A program made the position numbers and the translations under genes. 64,000 nucleotides of DNA from NCBI RefSeq assembly GCF_001693385.1, contig NZ_CP016428.1:1550001-1614000 (forward strand), read 5' to 3'. This DNA comes from Bradyrhizobium icense. GTDB lineage: Bacteria > Pseudomonadota > Alphaproteobacteria > Rhizobiales > Xanthobacteraceae. The notes under the pieces were generated by a model, which was not told where the DNA came from, did no database searches, and saw only the letters and a list, made by a program, of their open reading frames with translations. Of this stretch, positions 1-8,455 are shown one piece after another. The stretch's first letter is position 1, and each line of letters begins with the position of its first letter.

Positions 1-153
1 CTCGGAGTGGGCGGCGATCTCGGGCCCGGCGATATCGGCCCAGCGCGTCACCAGCTCGCGTGCGGCAAACCCCTGTTTGGCATAGGCGTCCGAGAATACG
101 TCGCTGAGCAGGACGGAAAGAGGCTTTGCGGAGATCGGGCCGGGTCTGGACAT
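1..153 (-). CDS. DciA-like DUF721 protein, N-terminal part
   Basis: This is the first 51 codons of a gene that runs off the left edge of the window. The translation starts MSRPGPISAKPLSVLLSDVF and continues with a segment holding the RWADIAGPEIA motif, typical of DUF721/DciA-like proteins, which in many bacteria help load the replicative helicase. In Bradyrhizobium-type genomes this gene usually lies next to and divergent from mutY, which fits the arrangement here, although a toxin-antitoxin pair now sits between them. The identification rests on the short N-terminal segment and the neighbourhood. The helicase-loading role is family knowledge and is not shown by this fragment. Confidence 0.72.
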   Translation of the reverse strand, partial: MSRPGPISAKPLSVLLSDVFSDAYAKQGFAARELVTRWADIAGPEIAAHSE

Positions 154-184
154 GAGGCAATTATATCGGCGGAGGCGATCCGGG

Positions 185-505
185 TCACGCCGCGCGCGGA
201 CGAATGGCTTTCAGATCGCGGTCGATCTCGCGCCGTCGCTGCATCAGGTCGTAGTCCATTTGCAGGCCCAGAAAGAATCCTTCGGATAGACCAAAATAGC
301 GCGCGAGCCGAAGGTCAGTATCGGCGGTGATGTCCCGCTTGCCGAGCACAATCTCGTTGATGCGGCGCGGCGCAACGTGCACGGCACGAGCCAGTCCGTT
401 CTGGCTCAGTCCCATCGGTTTGAGGAATTCTTCAAGCAGAATCTCACCCGGATGCGGGTTTCGAAGAAGCGCGCTCTTAATCGTGGTAGTCGACGATTTC
501 GACAT
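185..505 (-). CDS. higA: HigA/VapI-type antitoxin, XRE helix-turn-helix
   Basis: A 106-residue antitoxin of the HigA/VapI family that should neutralise the HigB-type RNase encoded just upstream and repress the operon. The helix-turn-helix spans roughly residues 25-80; the hallmark [11 protein letters not shown] opening (about residues 17-27), the [10 protein letters not shown] helix and the [12 protein letters not shown] recognition region are all visible, followed by a LARYFG segment typical of the family. The ATG at 505 lies inside the 3' end of the toxin reading frame, the usual coupled arrangement of higBA. A perfect inverted repeat at 768-792 in front of the toxin is the probable operator. 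The antitoxin itself appears intact. Confidence 0.88.
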   Translation of the reverse strand: MSKSSTTTIKSALLRNPHPGEILLEEFLKPMGLSQNGLARAVHVAPRRINEIVLGKRDITADTDLRLARYFGLSEGFFLGLQMDYDLMQRRREIDRDLKAIRPRAA

Positions 506-762
506 GGGGTCGGTCCTCCCTCAGTCCAGACGAAACAGATGCGCCATTGGTCGTTGATCCGGATCGAATGTTGTCCGTGCCGGTCCGCCTTCAAGGCCTC
601 GAGGCGATTGCCGGGCGGAACACGGAGATCGCCAAGCACCCGGGCCTGATTCAAAAGACGAAGCTTCCGCAGCGCCACGTTCTGGATGTCGGCTGGAAGT
701 CTTCGGCTGCGCTGGCCGGACCAGATTAATCTCGTCTCGGCATTCGCGAAGCTCTGAATCAA
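477..762 (-). pseudogene. higB: HigB/RelE-type toxin, C-terminus frameshifted
   Basis: This encodes a HigB-type mRNA interferase: the conserved RSRRLPADIQ, LRKLRLLNQA, LRVPPGNRLEAL and SIRINDQWRICF blocks are all present. A TTG at 762 gives the expected family start (M/L-IQSFANAE). Family members end in a conserved EIVDYH-type tail. Here that tail is present but in the next frame: a run of four G on the plus strand at 506-509, where three would keep the frame, separates [11 protein letters not shown] from HVEIVDYHD and a stop at 477-479. Without a shift, translation continues to about 406 and the conserved tail is lost. It could be a real inactivating mutation, a slippage site or a sequencing error. 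Confidence 0.72.
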
Positions 763-767
763 ATTAT

Positions 768-792
768 GACTATAACGCGTTGCGTTATAGTC
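768..792. promoter_or_regulatory. Probable HigA operator (perfect inverted repeat)
   Basis: A perfect 11-base inverted repeat, GACTATAACGC and GCGTTATAGTC separated by GTT, lies 6 bases upstream of the toxin start codon. HigA-family antitoxins typically bind such TATAACGC-like palindromes over the promoter of their own operon. The repeat is also only 44 bases from the start of the divergent mutY gene, so binding could affect it as well. The symmetry is seen directly; the assignment to HigA is inference from position and family habit. Confidence 0.72.
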
Positions 793-835
793 TGCAAGGT
801 CTGGCAATTGCGACGTTCCGACCCTAGAGTGAGAT

Positions 836-1930
836 GTGTCCTTAACAATCGTCACCAAAAAGAAGTTTGTTGTTGCCGAAGGCGCCTCCCGTCCCGCGCT
901 GCTGCTCGACTGGTATGACCGTCATCGCCGTCGCTTGCCGTGGCGGGCGGCAGCGGGCGAGCGGGCCGATCCATATCGGGTCTGGCTGTCCGAAATCATG
1001 CTGCAGCAGACCGGCGTCAAAACGGTCGGGCCGTATTTTGCAAAATTTCTGGCGCGCTGGCCCGACGTCGCTGCGCTCGGCCGCGCCTCGCTGGATGACG
1101 TGCTGCGGATGTGGGCCGGGCTCGGTTATTATTCGCGGGCGCGCAATCTGCATGCCTGCGCGGTCGCCGTGCTGCGCGACCATGGCGGGATATTTCCCGA
1201 TACCGAGGAGGGCCTGCGCCAATTGCCCGGGATCGGGCCTTACACGGCGAAGGCGATCGCAGCGATCGCGTTCGATATCCGAACCATGCCGGTCGACGGC
1301 AATATCGAGCGCGTGGTGTCGCGGCTTTACGCAGTGGAAGAACCGCTGCCGCAGACGAAGCCGCTGATCGGGGAATTGGCATCGACATTGCTCGGCCCCT
1401 CGCGTGCTGGCGACAGCGCGCAAGCCTTGATGGATCTCGGCTCTTCGATCTGTACGCCGAAAAAGCCGGCCTGCGCGCTGTGCCCTTTGAACGATGATTG
1501 TGCCGCCCGCTCGCGCGGCGATCAGGAGACGTTTCCGCGCAAGGCGCCGAAAAGGGCGGGAACGCTGCGCCGCGGGGCCGCCTTCATCGTCAGGCGTGGC
1601 GATGAACTCCTCGTTCGCACTAGGGCTGAAAAGGGCCTGCTCGGAGGCATGACCGAAGTACCTGGCTCCGCCTGGCTCGCCGGGCAGGACGACAAAATGG
1701 CGCTCAACCAGGCGCCTGAGCTCAACGGCGTGACGTGCTGGCACCGCAAAACGGGCGTTATCACTCACGTATTCACGCATTTTCCGCTCGAGCTCGTGAT
1801 CTACACCGCCGATGTAGCCACGCGCACGCGCGCACCGGAAGGCATGCGCTGGGTGCCGATTGCTACGCTTGCTGACGAGGCGTTGCCCAATGTGATGCGC
1901 AAGGCCATCGCGCACGGGCTGGACATTTGA
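836..1930 (+). CDS. mutY: A/G-specific adenine DNA glycosylase MutY
   Basis: MutY removes adenine mispaired with 8-oxoguanine. The 364-residue protein has the glycosylase domain with the catalytic Glu53 in WLSEIMLQQTGV, a helix-hairpin-helix LPGIGPYTAKA at about 130-140, the catalytic Asp154 in VDGNIERV, and a four-cysteine iron-sulfur cluster (Cys206, Cys213, Cys216, Cys222; spacing C-X6-C-X2-C-X5-C). A Nudix-like C-terminal domain that recognises 8-oxoG follows from about 240. The reading frame begins at a GTG (836); an overlapping ATG at 834 is out of frame. It is transcribed away from the toxin-antitoxin pair, so the promoter region is shared. Confidence 0.96.
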   Translation: MSLTIVTKKKFVVAEGASRPALLLDWYDRHRRRLPWRAAAGERADPYRVWLSEIMLQQTGVKTVGPYFAKFLARWPDVAALGRASLDDVLRMWAGLGYYSRARNLHACAVAVLRDHGGIFPDTEEGLRQLPGIGPYTAKAIAAIAFDIRTMPVDGNIERVVSRLYAVEEPLPQTKPLIGELASTLLGPSRAGDSAQALMDLGSSICTPKKPACALCPLNDDCAARSRGDQETFPRKAPKRAGTLRRGAAFIVRRGDELLVRTRAEKGLLGGMTEVPGSAWLAGQDDKMALNQAPELNGVTCWHRKTGVITHVFTHFPLELVIYTADVATRTRAPEGMRWVPIATLADEALPNVMRKAIAHGLDI

Positions 1931-2005
1931 AGCTGCGAGGCTGCTCGCTGCTGACACCATGCTGGCAGGAGGGCTGCGTTAGGAGTGAGCCTCACGGAGG
2001 TTCCC

Positions 2006-2437
2006 ATGATCAGCACTGTCTTCGACAATTTTACCGCCCCGCCATCTTCCAAATTGCTCGGCTGGCATCTGCTTGACGCGCGGCCGAAGGACGGCTGGAT
2101 CCGCATCGGCTTCGACGGCAAGCGGGATTTCTGCAACCCGGCCGGCTTCGTGCAGGGCGGCATTCTCTCGGCGATGCTCGACGACACGATGGGACCTGCG
2201 GTGTTCGCCATGACCGAGGGAAGGCTCTACACGGCGACCATCACCATGACGGTGAATTTTCTGGTGCCGGCCAGGCCGGGAATGATTGTTGGCGAGGCCA
2301 AGGTCACTCAGCTCGGCAAGACTGTCGCCTTCGTCGAGGGACGGCTGACGGCCGAGGATGGCACGCTACTGGCAACGGCAACGACCAGCGCGCGGCTGGT
2401 CGAGACGGCGAAGGCCGTTCGGTACGACGAGAGGTGA
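2006..2437 (+). CDS. PaaI-family hotdog thioesterase
   Basis: A 143-residue single-domain hotdog-fold protein of the PaaI/YdiI group, which hydrolyse acyl- or aryl-CoA thioesters. The characteristic GFVQGGILSAMLDDTMGPA segment (about residues 46-64) contains the conserved hotdog helix and the Asp used by this group, and the later TMTVNFLVPARPG strand motif is typical. The ATG at 2006 is chosen because a GGAGG lies 5-6 bases upstream; an upstream GTG at 1985 in the same frame lacks such a site. It follows mutY by 75 bases on the same strand. Substrate unknown. Confidence 0.85.
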   Translation: MISTVFDNFTAPPSSKLLGWHLLDARPKDGWIRIGFDGKRDFCNPAGFVQGGILSAMLDDTMGPAVFAMTEGRLYTATITMTVNFLVPARPGMIVGEAKVTQLGKTVAFVEGRLTAEDGTLLATATTSARLVETAKAVRYDER

Positions 2438-2881
2438 AGAGGTTCGTCGCTGTCGCTCGGTCGCAAGCCTCACGGCTCGTTGCCGCGCGAGCGCGCCGCT
2501 GGCAGCGTCACATGACTGATACTGCGCGCATTGTTCCGCTGTGCTCGCCGCGCGAGGCGGGCTTCGTCGGGCTCCTGATTCCGTCAAGCTTTTTGTCCTA
2601 TTGCGGATGCGAGCCAATTCTGCGGTGCCGACGCAGTCGTCGTCCACGACTGATGAAGTAACCCTGAAACAGCCACCGGATATCAGGGGCCGAGCGCCTT
2701 GGCATCGGTCTGGCGGTTGGACCCTTGCGCAACCGCTCAGTCACGAGCAAGAAGCGTGATGTGAATGTAGACGGGGATTCTTGAGCGGAGGACACTCGGG
2801 GTCAAAATTGAGTCCGCCGATACCGCCGGCCGAACTCGATTCTTGGCCAATACGACCTTCGTGTGATTTTTCCAGGTGCTG
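2438..2881. other. 444-base stretch without a supported gene
   Basis: No reading frame here has a convincing start, ribosome binding site or recognisable family. The stretch separates the core mutY-thioesterase block from the accessory-looking cyclase gene that ends at 2882. A short segment near 2800-2820 (GGGGTCAAAATTGAGTCC) resembles the end motif of some insertion sequences, but no transposase or second end was found. The region may be a scar of past insertion events. Confidence 0.4.
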
Positions 2882-5800
2882 TCAAATGCCATCGAGCACG
2901 GCCCTGGCCTCGCGGGAATCGACGGTTTCGAAGCCCTCGGTGAACGAGCCGTAGATCTTGGCGAGTTCATCGTAAACTACCGTTCGTCCATCGTCCTCCG
3001 CCAGAAGTCGCGCCAGCCTTGTGCTGCCTCGCAGAAGAAGCGCGCGGGCATTTTGGACTTGTGCGCTCTCCATGGCGCGCCGGATGCAGTGTTCCGCCTG
3101 CGCTCGGTCCTGGGTTGCCAGAGCGAGATCGCCCTCGAGCAGGTGCAGACTGGCGTCGGCCCAATGCTCCTCATTGCGCTCGGCGGCCGAGCGGGCCTCA
3201 GCGAGAGTGACGATCGCATCTTCAAGCCGTTGCGCGCGGCGGTAAAGATCGCCAAGGATTCCCAAATAATACGGTAAACGCAGCTCAGCCCCGGTGGCCC
3301 GCAGGTCCCGCACACCGACGCGAACCCGTGCAATACCATCCTCGACGTCGCCGTCCTCGGCGACAGCCCAGCCATTCATGATGGTGGCCCAGGCGTGATA
3401 ATAGCTGAACCCGTGTTCGGCACAGATTGAGCGAACTGCATCGGCACGAGCGCGGACTTCCGCGGGCTCGCGACGGAACTGGTGCAGCATCGCCGCATAA
3501 GCGAGCGCCACGGCCATGCTAAATGGGTGGACGAGACGATGGGCCAGATCGATCGCATCCTGCGCTGCCCGAAGCGCGGCGTCCGCGAACCCAAGATGCC
3601 AGTCGACATGAGCCCGATAGGCGCGGCCGAACACGTGAATGTTGACCCCGCGCGACAAGGCGTTGGCTGGATCGCCAGCCTGCACGATCTTTGCACTGCT
3701 GATCTCCAAGTGCTCGCGCGCCGATTGGTGCTCGCCCTGATGGAATAGATTGAACGCGAGGGCGTTGTGCGCGTCGGCCTGCATCACGACGTCGCTTTGT
3801 TCGGCCAGGTCGACAAGCTCGGAACCCAGCTCGCTTACGCGGAGGATGCGACCGCGTACGTGATTCACGTAGCATAGGCCGCGCAACGCCCTCACGAGGT
3901 GGCGACGATGCCCGAACCGTCGCGCCAGATGCTCCGCTCTGACGTGCGCCGCCTCGACCTCGGGAGCGGCAAAGCCTTTCGTCGCGGTCAGCGGAGGACC
4001 CAGTGCAATCTGCACCTCAAGCTCGCGGCCCAACTGCTCGTCAGTTGGCGGGCGGTTCCCGAGCATCTCGAGGGCGGTGGTCAGATGACTTATCGCTTCC
4101 CTGTTCGCCGATCGGCCAACCGCGAGCTGTCCGGCCCGTAACCAGAAGTCGATTGCCCGATCGGCATGCCCGGCTGCTGTGAGATGGTGCGCTAGGAGCT
4201 CGGGCTGACGCGCGACAAGATCGGCGAACCGCGCCTCGAGGACGGCGGCAATCCGACCGTGGAGCTCGCTCCGTCGACTCTTGAGCAGCGAGGCGTAGGC
4301 GACATCCTGGACCAGAGCATGCTTGAACGTATAGACCGCCTCGGGCGGTGTGCCGCGCTGAAAGACGAGCTCCGACTTTACGAGCCGGGCGAGCGCCTGG
4401 TCGAGATCAGCCGGTTCTCGTGCAGCGACTGCATCGAGGAGCTCGTAGGTGAACTCACGGCCGATGGCCGCGCCGACCTGGACCAGATCCTTGGCCGAAG
4501 CCAAATGATCGAGCCGGGCCATCAGAGAATCCTGCAGGCTCGCCGGAATGGCAAGTGCGCCTCGCGATGTGCCCAGCGCGAGACCCTCGGGCGTATTGCG
4601 CAGCATGCCCGATTCCAACACGGTCTTGGTGAGTTCTTCGATGAAAAGCGGAACGCCCTCGGTCTTCGCGGCAATCTCGTCCACCACTGCCGGAGAAAGG
4701 CGGCGCCCGCCTGACGTTTGCTCGACAAGTGTTGCCGCAGCCCGGCGCGCAAGGCGATTAAGCGTCAAGGCCGTTACGTGCGGGAAGGACGGCCAGGGCG
4801 GCGTCATCTCCGGCCGGAACGTGATGATTGCGAGCACCGGCAGGTGCTGGACCCGCTCTAGGATCAGTCCGAGGAGCTCGAGCGATGTTGGATCGAACCA
4901 GTGCGCGTCCTCAAGCACTGAGAGAACCGGACGACGCTGGGCCAGCCCTTCGAGCTGTGCGAGAAGCACCTCCAGTGTCTTGCGCTTCTGGGTCTGCGGC
5001 ATGAGGTCGAGCGGCTTGTATCGACCGTCCGTCGGTATGTCGAGGAGAGCCGCGATAAGTGGAACGGCTTCGGTGAGATCGTCGGTCCCTTGTGCAAGCA
5101 ATGACACGAGCTTGGAGAGCCGCATCGGAGGCGTGTCGTCACGCTCGAACGCCGCCGCTCGCTCAAGCTGATCGATGAATGGCCAGAGCACGGTATTGGC
5201 GTGGTAGGGCGAGGCACGATGAGAGATTCGAGTGTGCGGCTCGTCGGTGATCCGCTCTCGGAGCGCCTCGATGAGTCGCGATTTGCCGATTCCGGCCTCC
5301 CCGGCGAGAAGTAGCGCCTGACCCTCGCCGTTCCTGGCGAGGTGCCAGCGCCCGAGGAGAAGTCCGAGTTCCTGGTCTCGCCCAACGAGCGGGCTCAGAC
5401 CGGCTGTGTGGAGTGCCTCGAAGCGGCTCTCCGCTGCGCGCTTGCGGACGATCCGCCAAGCGTTGATCGGTTCTGCGAAGCCCCGCAGTTCGCAAGGTCC
5501 GAGGTCTTCGAGCTCGAACAGCCCGCCGATCAGCCGCCGTGTTTGCTCAGCGACGACGACTTCGCCGCTCCCGGCTACGGCCTGCAGACGGGCGGCGAGG
5601 TTCGGGGTGTCGCCGACGACCGCTTCCTCCTGCGCCGCGCCAGTGCCATGTAGATCACCTACGACGACGAGTCCTGTCGCGATCCCGACCCGTGCGGCAA
5701 GCGGGCGGCCGTCAGGCGACCGCAGACGGTCCACGGCCTCGACAGTCGCCAGGCTGGCTGCCACCGCTCTTTCGGCCTCATCCTCGTGCGCGCGCGGCCA

Positions 5801-6205
5801 GCCGAAGTAGGCCAGCACGCCGTCACCCATGAACTTGGCAAGGTGTCCGTCGAAGCGTGCGATCTCGCCCGCAACAGTGTTCTGGTAGGCGGTCAGCGTC
5901 TCCCGCATATCCTCAGGATCGAGCCGCGTGGAAAGGGATGTCGAGCCGACAAGGTCGACGAACATTACAGTGAGCTGGCGGCGTTCCGCGTACGACGGCC
6001 GCCGGATTGAGGCGGTGGACGACGCCGCAGGCTCCAGCGCAGCGATCGCCGCTAGCAACCTTTTTCGGTGCCCGAGCGGCAGACCAAGCTTCTCGAAGTC
6101 GGCGTCCGTGAGCGACGGCAACACGTCCGCATCGATGGCCTGCTCGCGGAACAGCGCTGTATAGTTGGCAAGGCCGAGGTCTTGAAGCCACTGCGCGACG
6201 TCCAT
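2882..6205 (-). CDS. SAM domain-adenylate cyclase-AAA ATPase-TPR protein
   Basis: A 1107-residue signalling protein with four parts. Residues 1-58 form a SAM domain (DVAQWLQDLGLANYTALFRE). Residues 74-230 form a class III nucleotide cyclase domain with metal-binding Asp84 in MFVDLVGSTS and Asp128 in KFMGDG. From about 270 comes an AAA_16-type ATPase with Walker A GEAGIGKS at 302-309. The C-terminal half (about 640-1107) is alanine-rich helical repeats of TPR type. The cyclase half probably makes cAMP; the ATPase-TPR half resembles regulatory modules of the MalT/LuxR type. Rhizobia carry many such cyclases. No membrane segment is apparent, so it should be cytoplasmic. It stands alone between regions of decayed or non-coding DNA. 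Confidence 0.93.
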   Translation of the reverse strand: MDVAQWLQDLGLANYTALFREQAIDADVLPSLTDADFEKLGLPLGHRKRLLAAIAALEPAASSTASIRRPSYAERRQLTVMFVDLVGSTSLSTRLDPEDMRETLTAYQNTVAGEIARFDGHLAKFMGDGVLAYFGWPRAHEDEAERAVAASLATVEAVDRLRSPDGRPLAARVGIATGLVVVGDLHGTGAAQEEAVVGDTPNLAARLQAVAGSGEVVVAEQTRRLIGGLFELEDLGPCELRGFAEPINAWRIVRKRAAESRFEALHTAGLSPLVGRDQELGLLLGRWHLARNGEGQALLLAGEAGIGKSRLIEALRERITDEPHTRISHRASPYHANTVLWPFIDQLERAAAFERDDTPPMRLSKLVSLLAQGTDDLTEAVPLIAALLDIPTDGRYKPLDLMPQTQKRKTLEVLLAQLEGLAQRRPVLSVLEDAHWFDPTSLELLGLILERVQHLPVLAIITFRPEMTPPWPSFPHVTALTLNRLARRAAATLVEQTSGGRRLSPAVVDEIAAKTEGVPLFIEELTKTVLESGMLRNTPEGLALGTSRGALAIPASLQDSLMARLDHLASAKDLVQVGAAIGREFTYELLDAVAAREPADLDQALARLVKSELVFQRGTPPEAVYTFKHALVQDVAYASLLKSRRSELHGRIAAVLEARFADLVARQPELLAHHLTAAGHADRAIDFWLRAGQLAVGRSANREAISHLTTALEMLGNRPPTDEQLGRELEVQIALGPPLTATKGFAAPEVEAAHVRAEHLARRFGHRRHLVRALRGLCYVNHVRGRILRVSELGSELVDLAEQSDVVMQADAHNALAFNLFHQGEHQSAREHLEISSAKIVQAGDPANALSRGVNIHVFGRAYRAHVDWHLGFADAALRAAQDAIDLAHRLVHPFSMAVALAYAAMLHQFRREPAEVRARADAVRSICAEHGFSYYHAWATIMNGWAVAEDGDVEDGIARVRVGVRDLRATGAELRLPYYLGILGDLYRRAQRLEDAIVTLAEARSAAERNEEHWADASLHLLEGDLALATQDRAQAEHCIRRAMESAQVQNARALLLRGSTRLARLLAEDDGRTVVYDELAKIYGSFTEGFETVDSREARAVLDGI

Positions 6206-6600
6206 TGCGCGACGCTCCGGCAGCCATCCCCGCTGTGAAGTTTAGCAGAAAATGGGACACTGCGCGGCGATTGCTCGCCTGCGCTACTGGTCGCAACCGA
6301 CTCGTTTACCGGCTCCGATCGACAACCCGGCCGCTAGGATTCGAACATCTGCCCCGCGGAATTGCATCCGCGGTCCAGAAATGTCCGTCTCTGGTTCACA
6401 GGACCGGATCAGACAACCGACGCATTGGTGAAGAATTGATCGGAGCGAGTGTCGAAGCGGTGTTTAATCCGAGGACCATCGTGCTAAGCTAAAAGCATAA
6501 TAGTCGAGTGGGTTGAAGCCGTACTGCCCTTGCGGAGCGGCCCATATCGTCAGCGATCTCTGCCGTCCCGCGGTCAAACGCCGCTTCAAGGGAGGAGAAG
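6206..6600. other. Non-coding stretch upstream of the decayed hydrolase gene
   Basis: About 395 bases with no supported gene. It must contain the promoter of the cyclase gene, which starts at 6205 on the minus strand. Around 6333-6375 there is a tRNA-like patch (GGATTCGAAC followed by a strong hairpin) but the T stem, D arm and acceptor do not pair, so it is not called as a tRNA. Confidence 0.4.
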
Positions 6601-6878
6601 ATGTCGCTTAATCGTCGTCATTTCCTTGCAGTTGCCGGAAGCGCCGTCACCGGGCTCGCTGTCGCCTTCCAGCACCCCGACTGGCGCGGCGGTTCGACCT
6701 GGATCTCGATCAAGGCGCGAAGACACGCCGCGCCTTCCTCGATCGATGCGCGAGCGAGAAGGTGATGGTCTCGAGCTACCACTTGCCGTTCCCCGGACTC
6801 GGCCATGTCGTTCGCACCGGCACAGCGTTCGGCTGGCTTCCGAGCGATTGGCGCTGGGAGGACGTAAGTCCCACTTAA
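6601..6878 (+). pseudogene. Remnant of a Tat-exported MBL-fold hydrolase
   Basis: A start at 6601 gives a twin-arginine signal (MSLNRRHFLAVAGSAVTGLA), but it joins directly to what looks like the last quarter of a metallo-beta-lactamase-fold hydrolase. After about 6693 the homologous frame shifts by one: the tail with FDLDLDQGAKTRRAFLDR, then SSYHLPFPGLGHVVR and a stop at 6876-6878 is readable only in another frame. The whole central domain, including the HxHxDH zinc motif, is missing. So both an internal deletion and a frameshift are visible. Family assignment is by recognition of the conserved C-terminal HLPFPGLGHV motif; the protein cannot be functional in this form. Confidence 0.72.
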
Positions 6879-6927
6879 GGCCACCTAGCCCAACTAGCCG
6901 ATCATTGTGCGAAAACAGGAGGAGATC

Positions 6928-8313
6928 ATGCAAGCCACGGCCACTGAAGCCTTCATCGGCAGCATGCGCGGCCCCGTCATCAGGCGAACGGACGCCGACT
7001 ATGAAGCCGTGCGGAGCCTCTACAACGGGATGATCGATAAGAGTCCGGAGATGATTGCGCGATGCACTGATGTCGCTGACGTTGTCACCGCGGTCGAGTT
7101 TGCAACGCAAAACGATCTCACGGTCGCGATTCGCGGAGGCGGGCATAACGGGCCGGGCCTCAGTAGTGTCGACAACGGGCTGATGATCGACATGTCGATG
7201 ATGAAGGGCGTGCGGGTCAATCCCACCGCCCGTACTGTCCGCGTCGGTCCCGGCTGCACGCAGGGCGATGTGGACCACGCCACACATGTCTATGGGCTCG
7301 CTGTGCCGGCCGGTATCGTCTCGACGACCGGTATCGCCGGCCTCACGCTCGGCGGCGGCACCGGATACCTCACCCGCAAGCACGGCCTCACCATCGACAA
7401 TCTGCTCGAGGCGGACGTCGTGCTCGCCGACGGTCGCATTGTCACCGCGAACAAATCAGAGAACGCTGATCTCTACTGGGGTCTGCGCGGCGGCGGCGGC
7501 AATTTTGGCATCGTCACAAGCTTCCTGTTCCAGGCCCATCCGGTGAACATGGTCTATGCCGGTCCAGTCTTCTGGGATCTCAAGGATGCGCGGACTGTCA
7601 TGCAGACGTACCGGGATTTCCTGCCTGGCGCTCCCGAGGAGCTCGGGGCCTTTGTCGGCTTGAAGACTGTTCCACCGGTGGACCCGTTCCCAGCGGAGCA
7701 TCAGGGCAAGCGCGCCTGCGCCATCATCGCCTGCTACAATGGCGCGACAGCAGACGGCCAGGCGGTCATGGCCAAGTTGCTCGGAGCGCTGCCCGCGCCG
7801 CTCTTCAACTGGATGGGTGAGATGCCCTATCCGGCCCTCCAGTCCATGTTCGATCCGTTCTTCCCCAAGGGCCTGCAATGGTACTGGCGCGGCGATTTCG
7901 TGAAGGAACTGACCGACGGAGCGATCGACGCCCATATCGCCCAGGCACAGAAACTGCCCAGCGCGCTCTCGCTCATGCATCTTTATCCGATCGACGGCGC
8001 TGTCCGTCGCGTCGGCAAGAGCGACACCGCCTGGAACACGCGCGACGCGACCTGGTCGATGGTCATTGCGGGTATCGATCCCAATCCGCAAAAGGCGGGC
8101 GAAATCACGCGCTGGACCAAGGGCTACTGGGAGGCCGTGCATCCCTATTCGGCCGACGGCTGCTATGTGAACTTCATGATGGACGATGGAGATGACAACA
8201 GACTCAAGGCCACTTACGGTGAAAATTACGACCGCCTCGTCGCCTTAAAGGCCAAGTACGACCCGAAGAACTTCTTCCACATGAACCAGAATATCAGGCC
8301 GCTGCATTCGTAG
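6928..8313 (+). CDS. Berberine-bridge-type FAD-linked oxidoreductase
   Basis: A 461-residue flavoprotein of the FAD_binding_4/BBE family, which oxidises sugars, alkaloids or other alcohols. The N-terminal FAD domain shows AIRGGGHNGPG (about 65-75), where the histidine is the usual covalent FAD attachment site, and GLTLGGGTGYLTRKHGL (about 134-150). The C-terminal BBE segment reads YDPKNFFHMNQNIRP. The ATG at 6928 is preceded by AGGAGGAG at 6917-6924, whereas the upstream GTG at 6907 has no such site. It follows the decayed hydrolase gene by 49 bases, and the two may once have been one unit. Substrate not predictable from sequence. Confidence 0.9.
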   Translation: MQATATEAFIGSMRGPVIRRTDADYEAVRSLYNGMIDKSPEMIARCTDVADVVTAVEFATQNDLTVAIRGGGHNGPGLSSVDNGLMIDMSMMKGVRVNPTARTVRVGPGCTQGDVDHATHVYGLAVPAGIVSTTGIAGLTLGGGTGYLTRKHGLTIDNLLEADVVLADGRIVTANKSENADLYWGLRGGGGNFGIVTSFLFQAHPVNMVYAGPVFWDLKDARTVMQTYRDFLPGAPEELGAFVGLKTVPPVDPFPAEHQGKRACAIIACYNGATADGQAVMAKLLGALPAPLFNWMGEMPYPALQSMFDPFFPKGLQWYWRGDFVKELTDGAIDAHIAQAQKLPSALSLMHLYPIDGAVRRVGKSDTAWNTRDATWSMVIAGIDPNPQKAGEITRWTKGYWEAVHPYSADGCYVNFMMDDGDDNRLKATYGENYDRLVALKAKYDPKNFFHMNQNIRPLHS

Positions 8314-8349
8314 ACGTTGCCGCCGTTCAGTCTCGGCAAAATTACTGTC

Positions 8350-8387
8350 GGAGCGTTCTTTCGTTTCATGGAACGAAAGAATGCTCC
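8350..8387. terminator. Hairpin between convergent genes
   Basis: GGAGCGTTCTTTCGTT pairs with AACGAAAGAATGCTCC around a short TTCATGG loop, with one mismatched position. It sits in the 142-base gap between two convergent genes (ending at 8313 and 8456), the place expected for a shared terminator. There is no clear run of T, so efficiency is uncertain. Confidence 0.5.
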
Positions 8388-8455
8388 GGGCTTCGTTATG
8401 CCGATGCACTCCCGGTAGTGCTCGCCTGCGCCGACGAAGAGATAGAATGACCGGG

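Noticed and set aside
842..1960. Long minus-strand open frame over mutY
   Set aside because: Shadow of mutY; Arg/His-rich translation with no family.
2795..2830. GGGGTCAAAATTGAGTCC, similar to an insertion-sequence end
   Set aside because: No second end, no target duplication and no transposase remnant seen.
6333..6415. tRNA-like patch with GGATTCGAAC and a GCGGA/TCCGC hairpin
   Set aside because: The T stem does not pair, no D arm or acceptor stem can be drawn and the anticodon loop has the wrong size. At best a decayed remnant.
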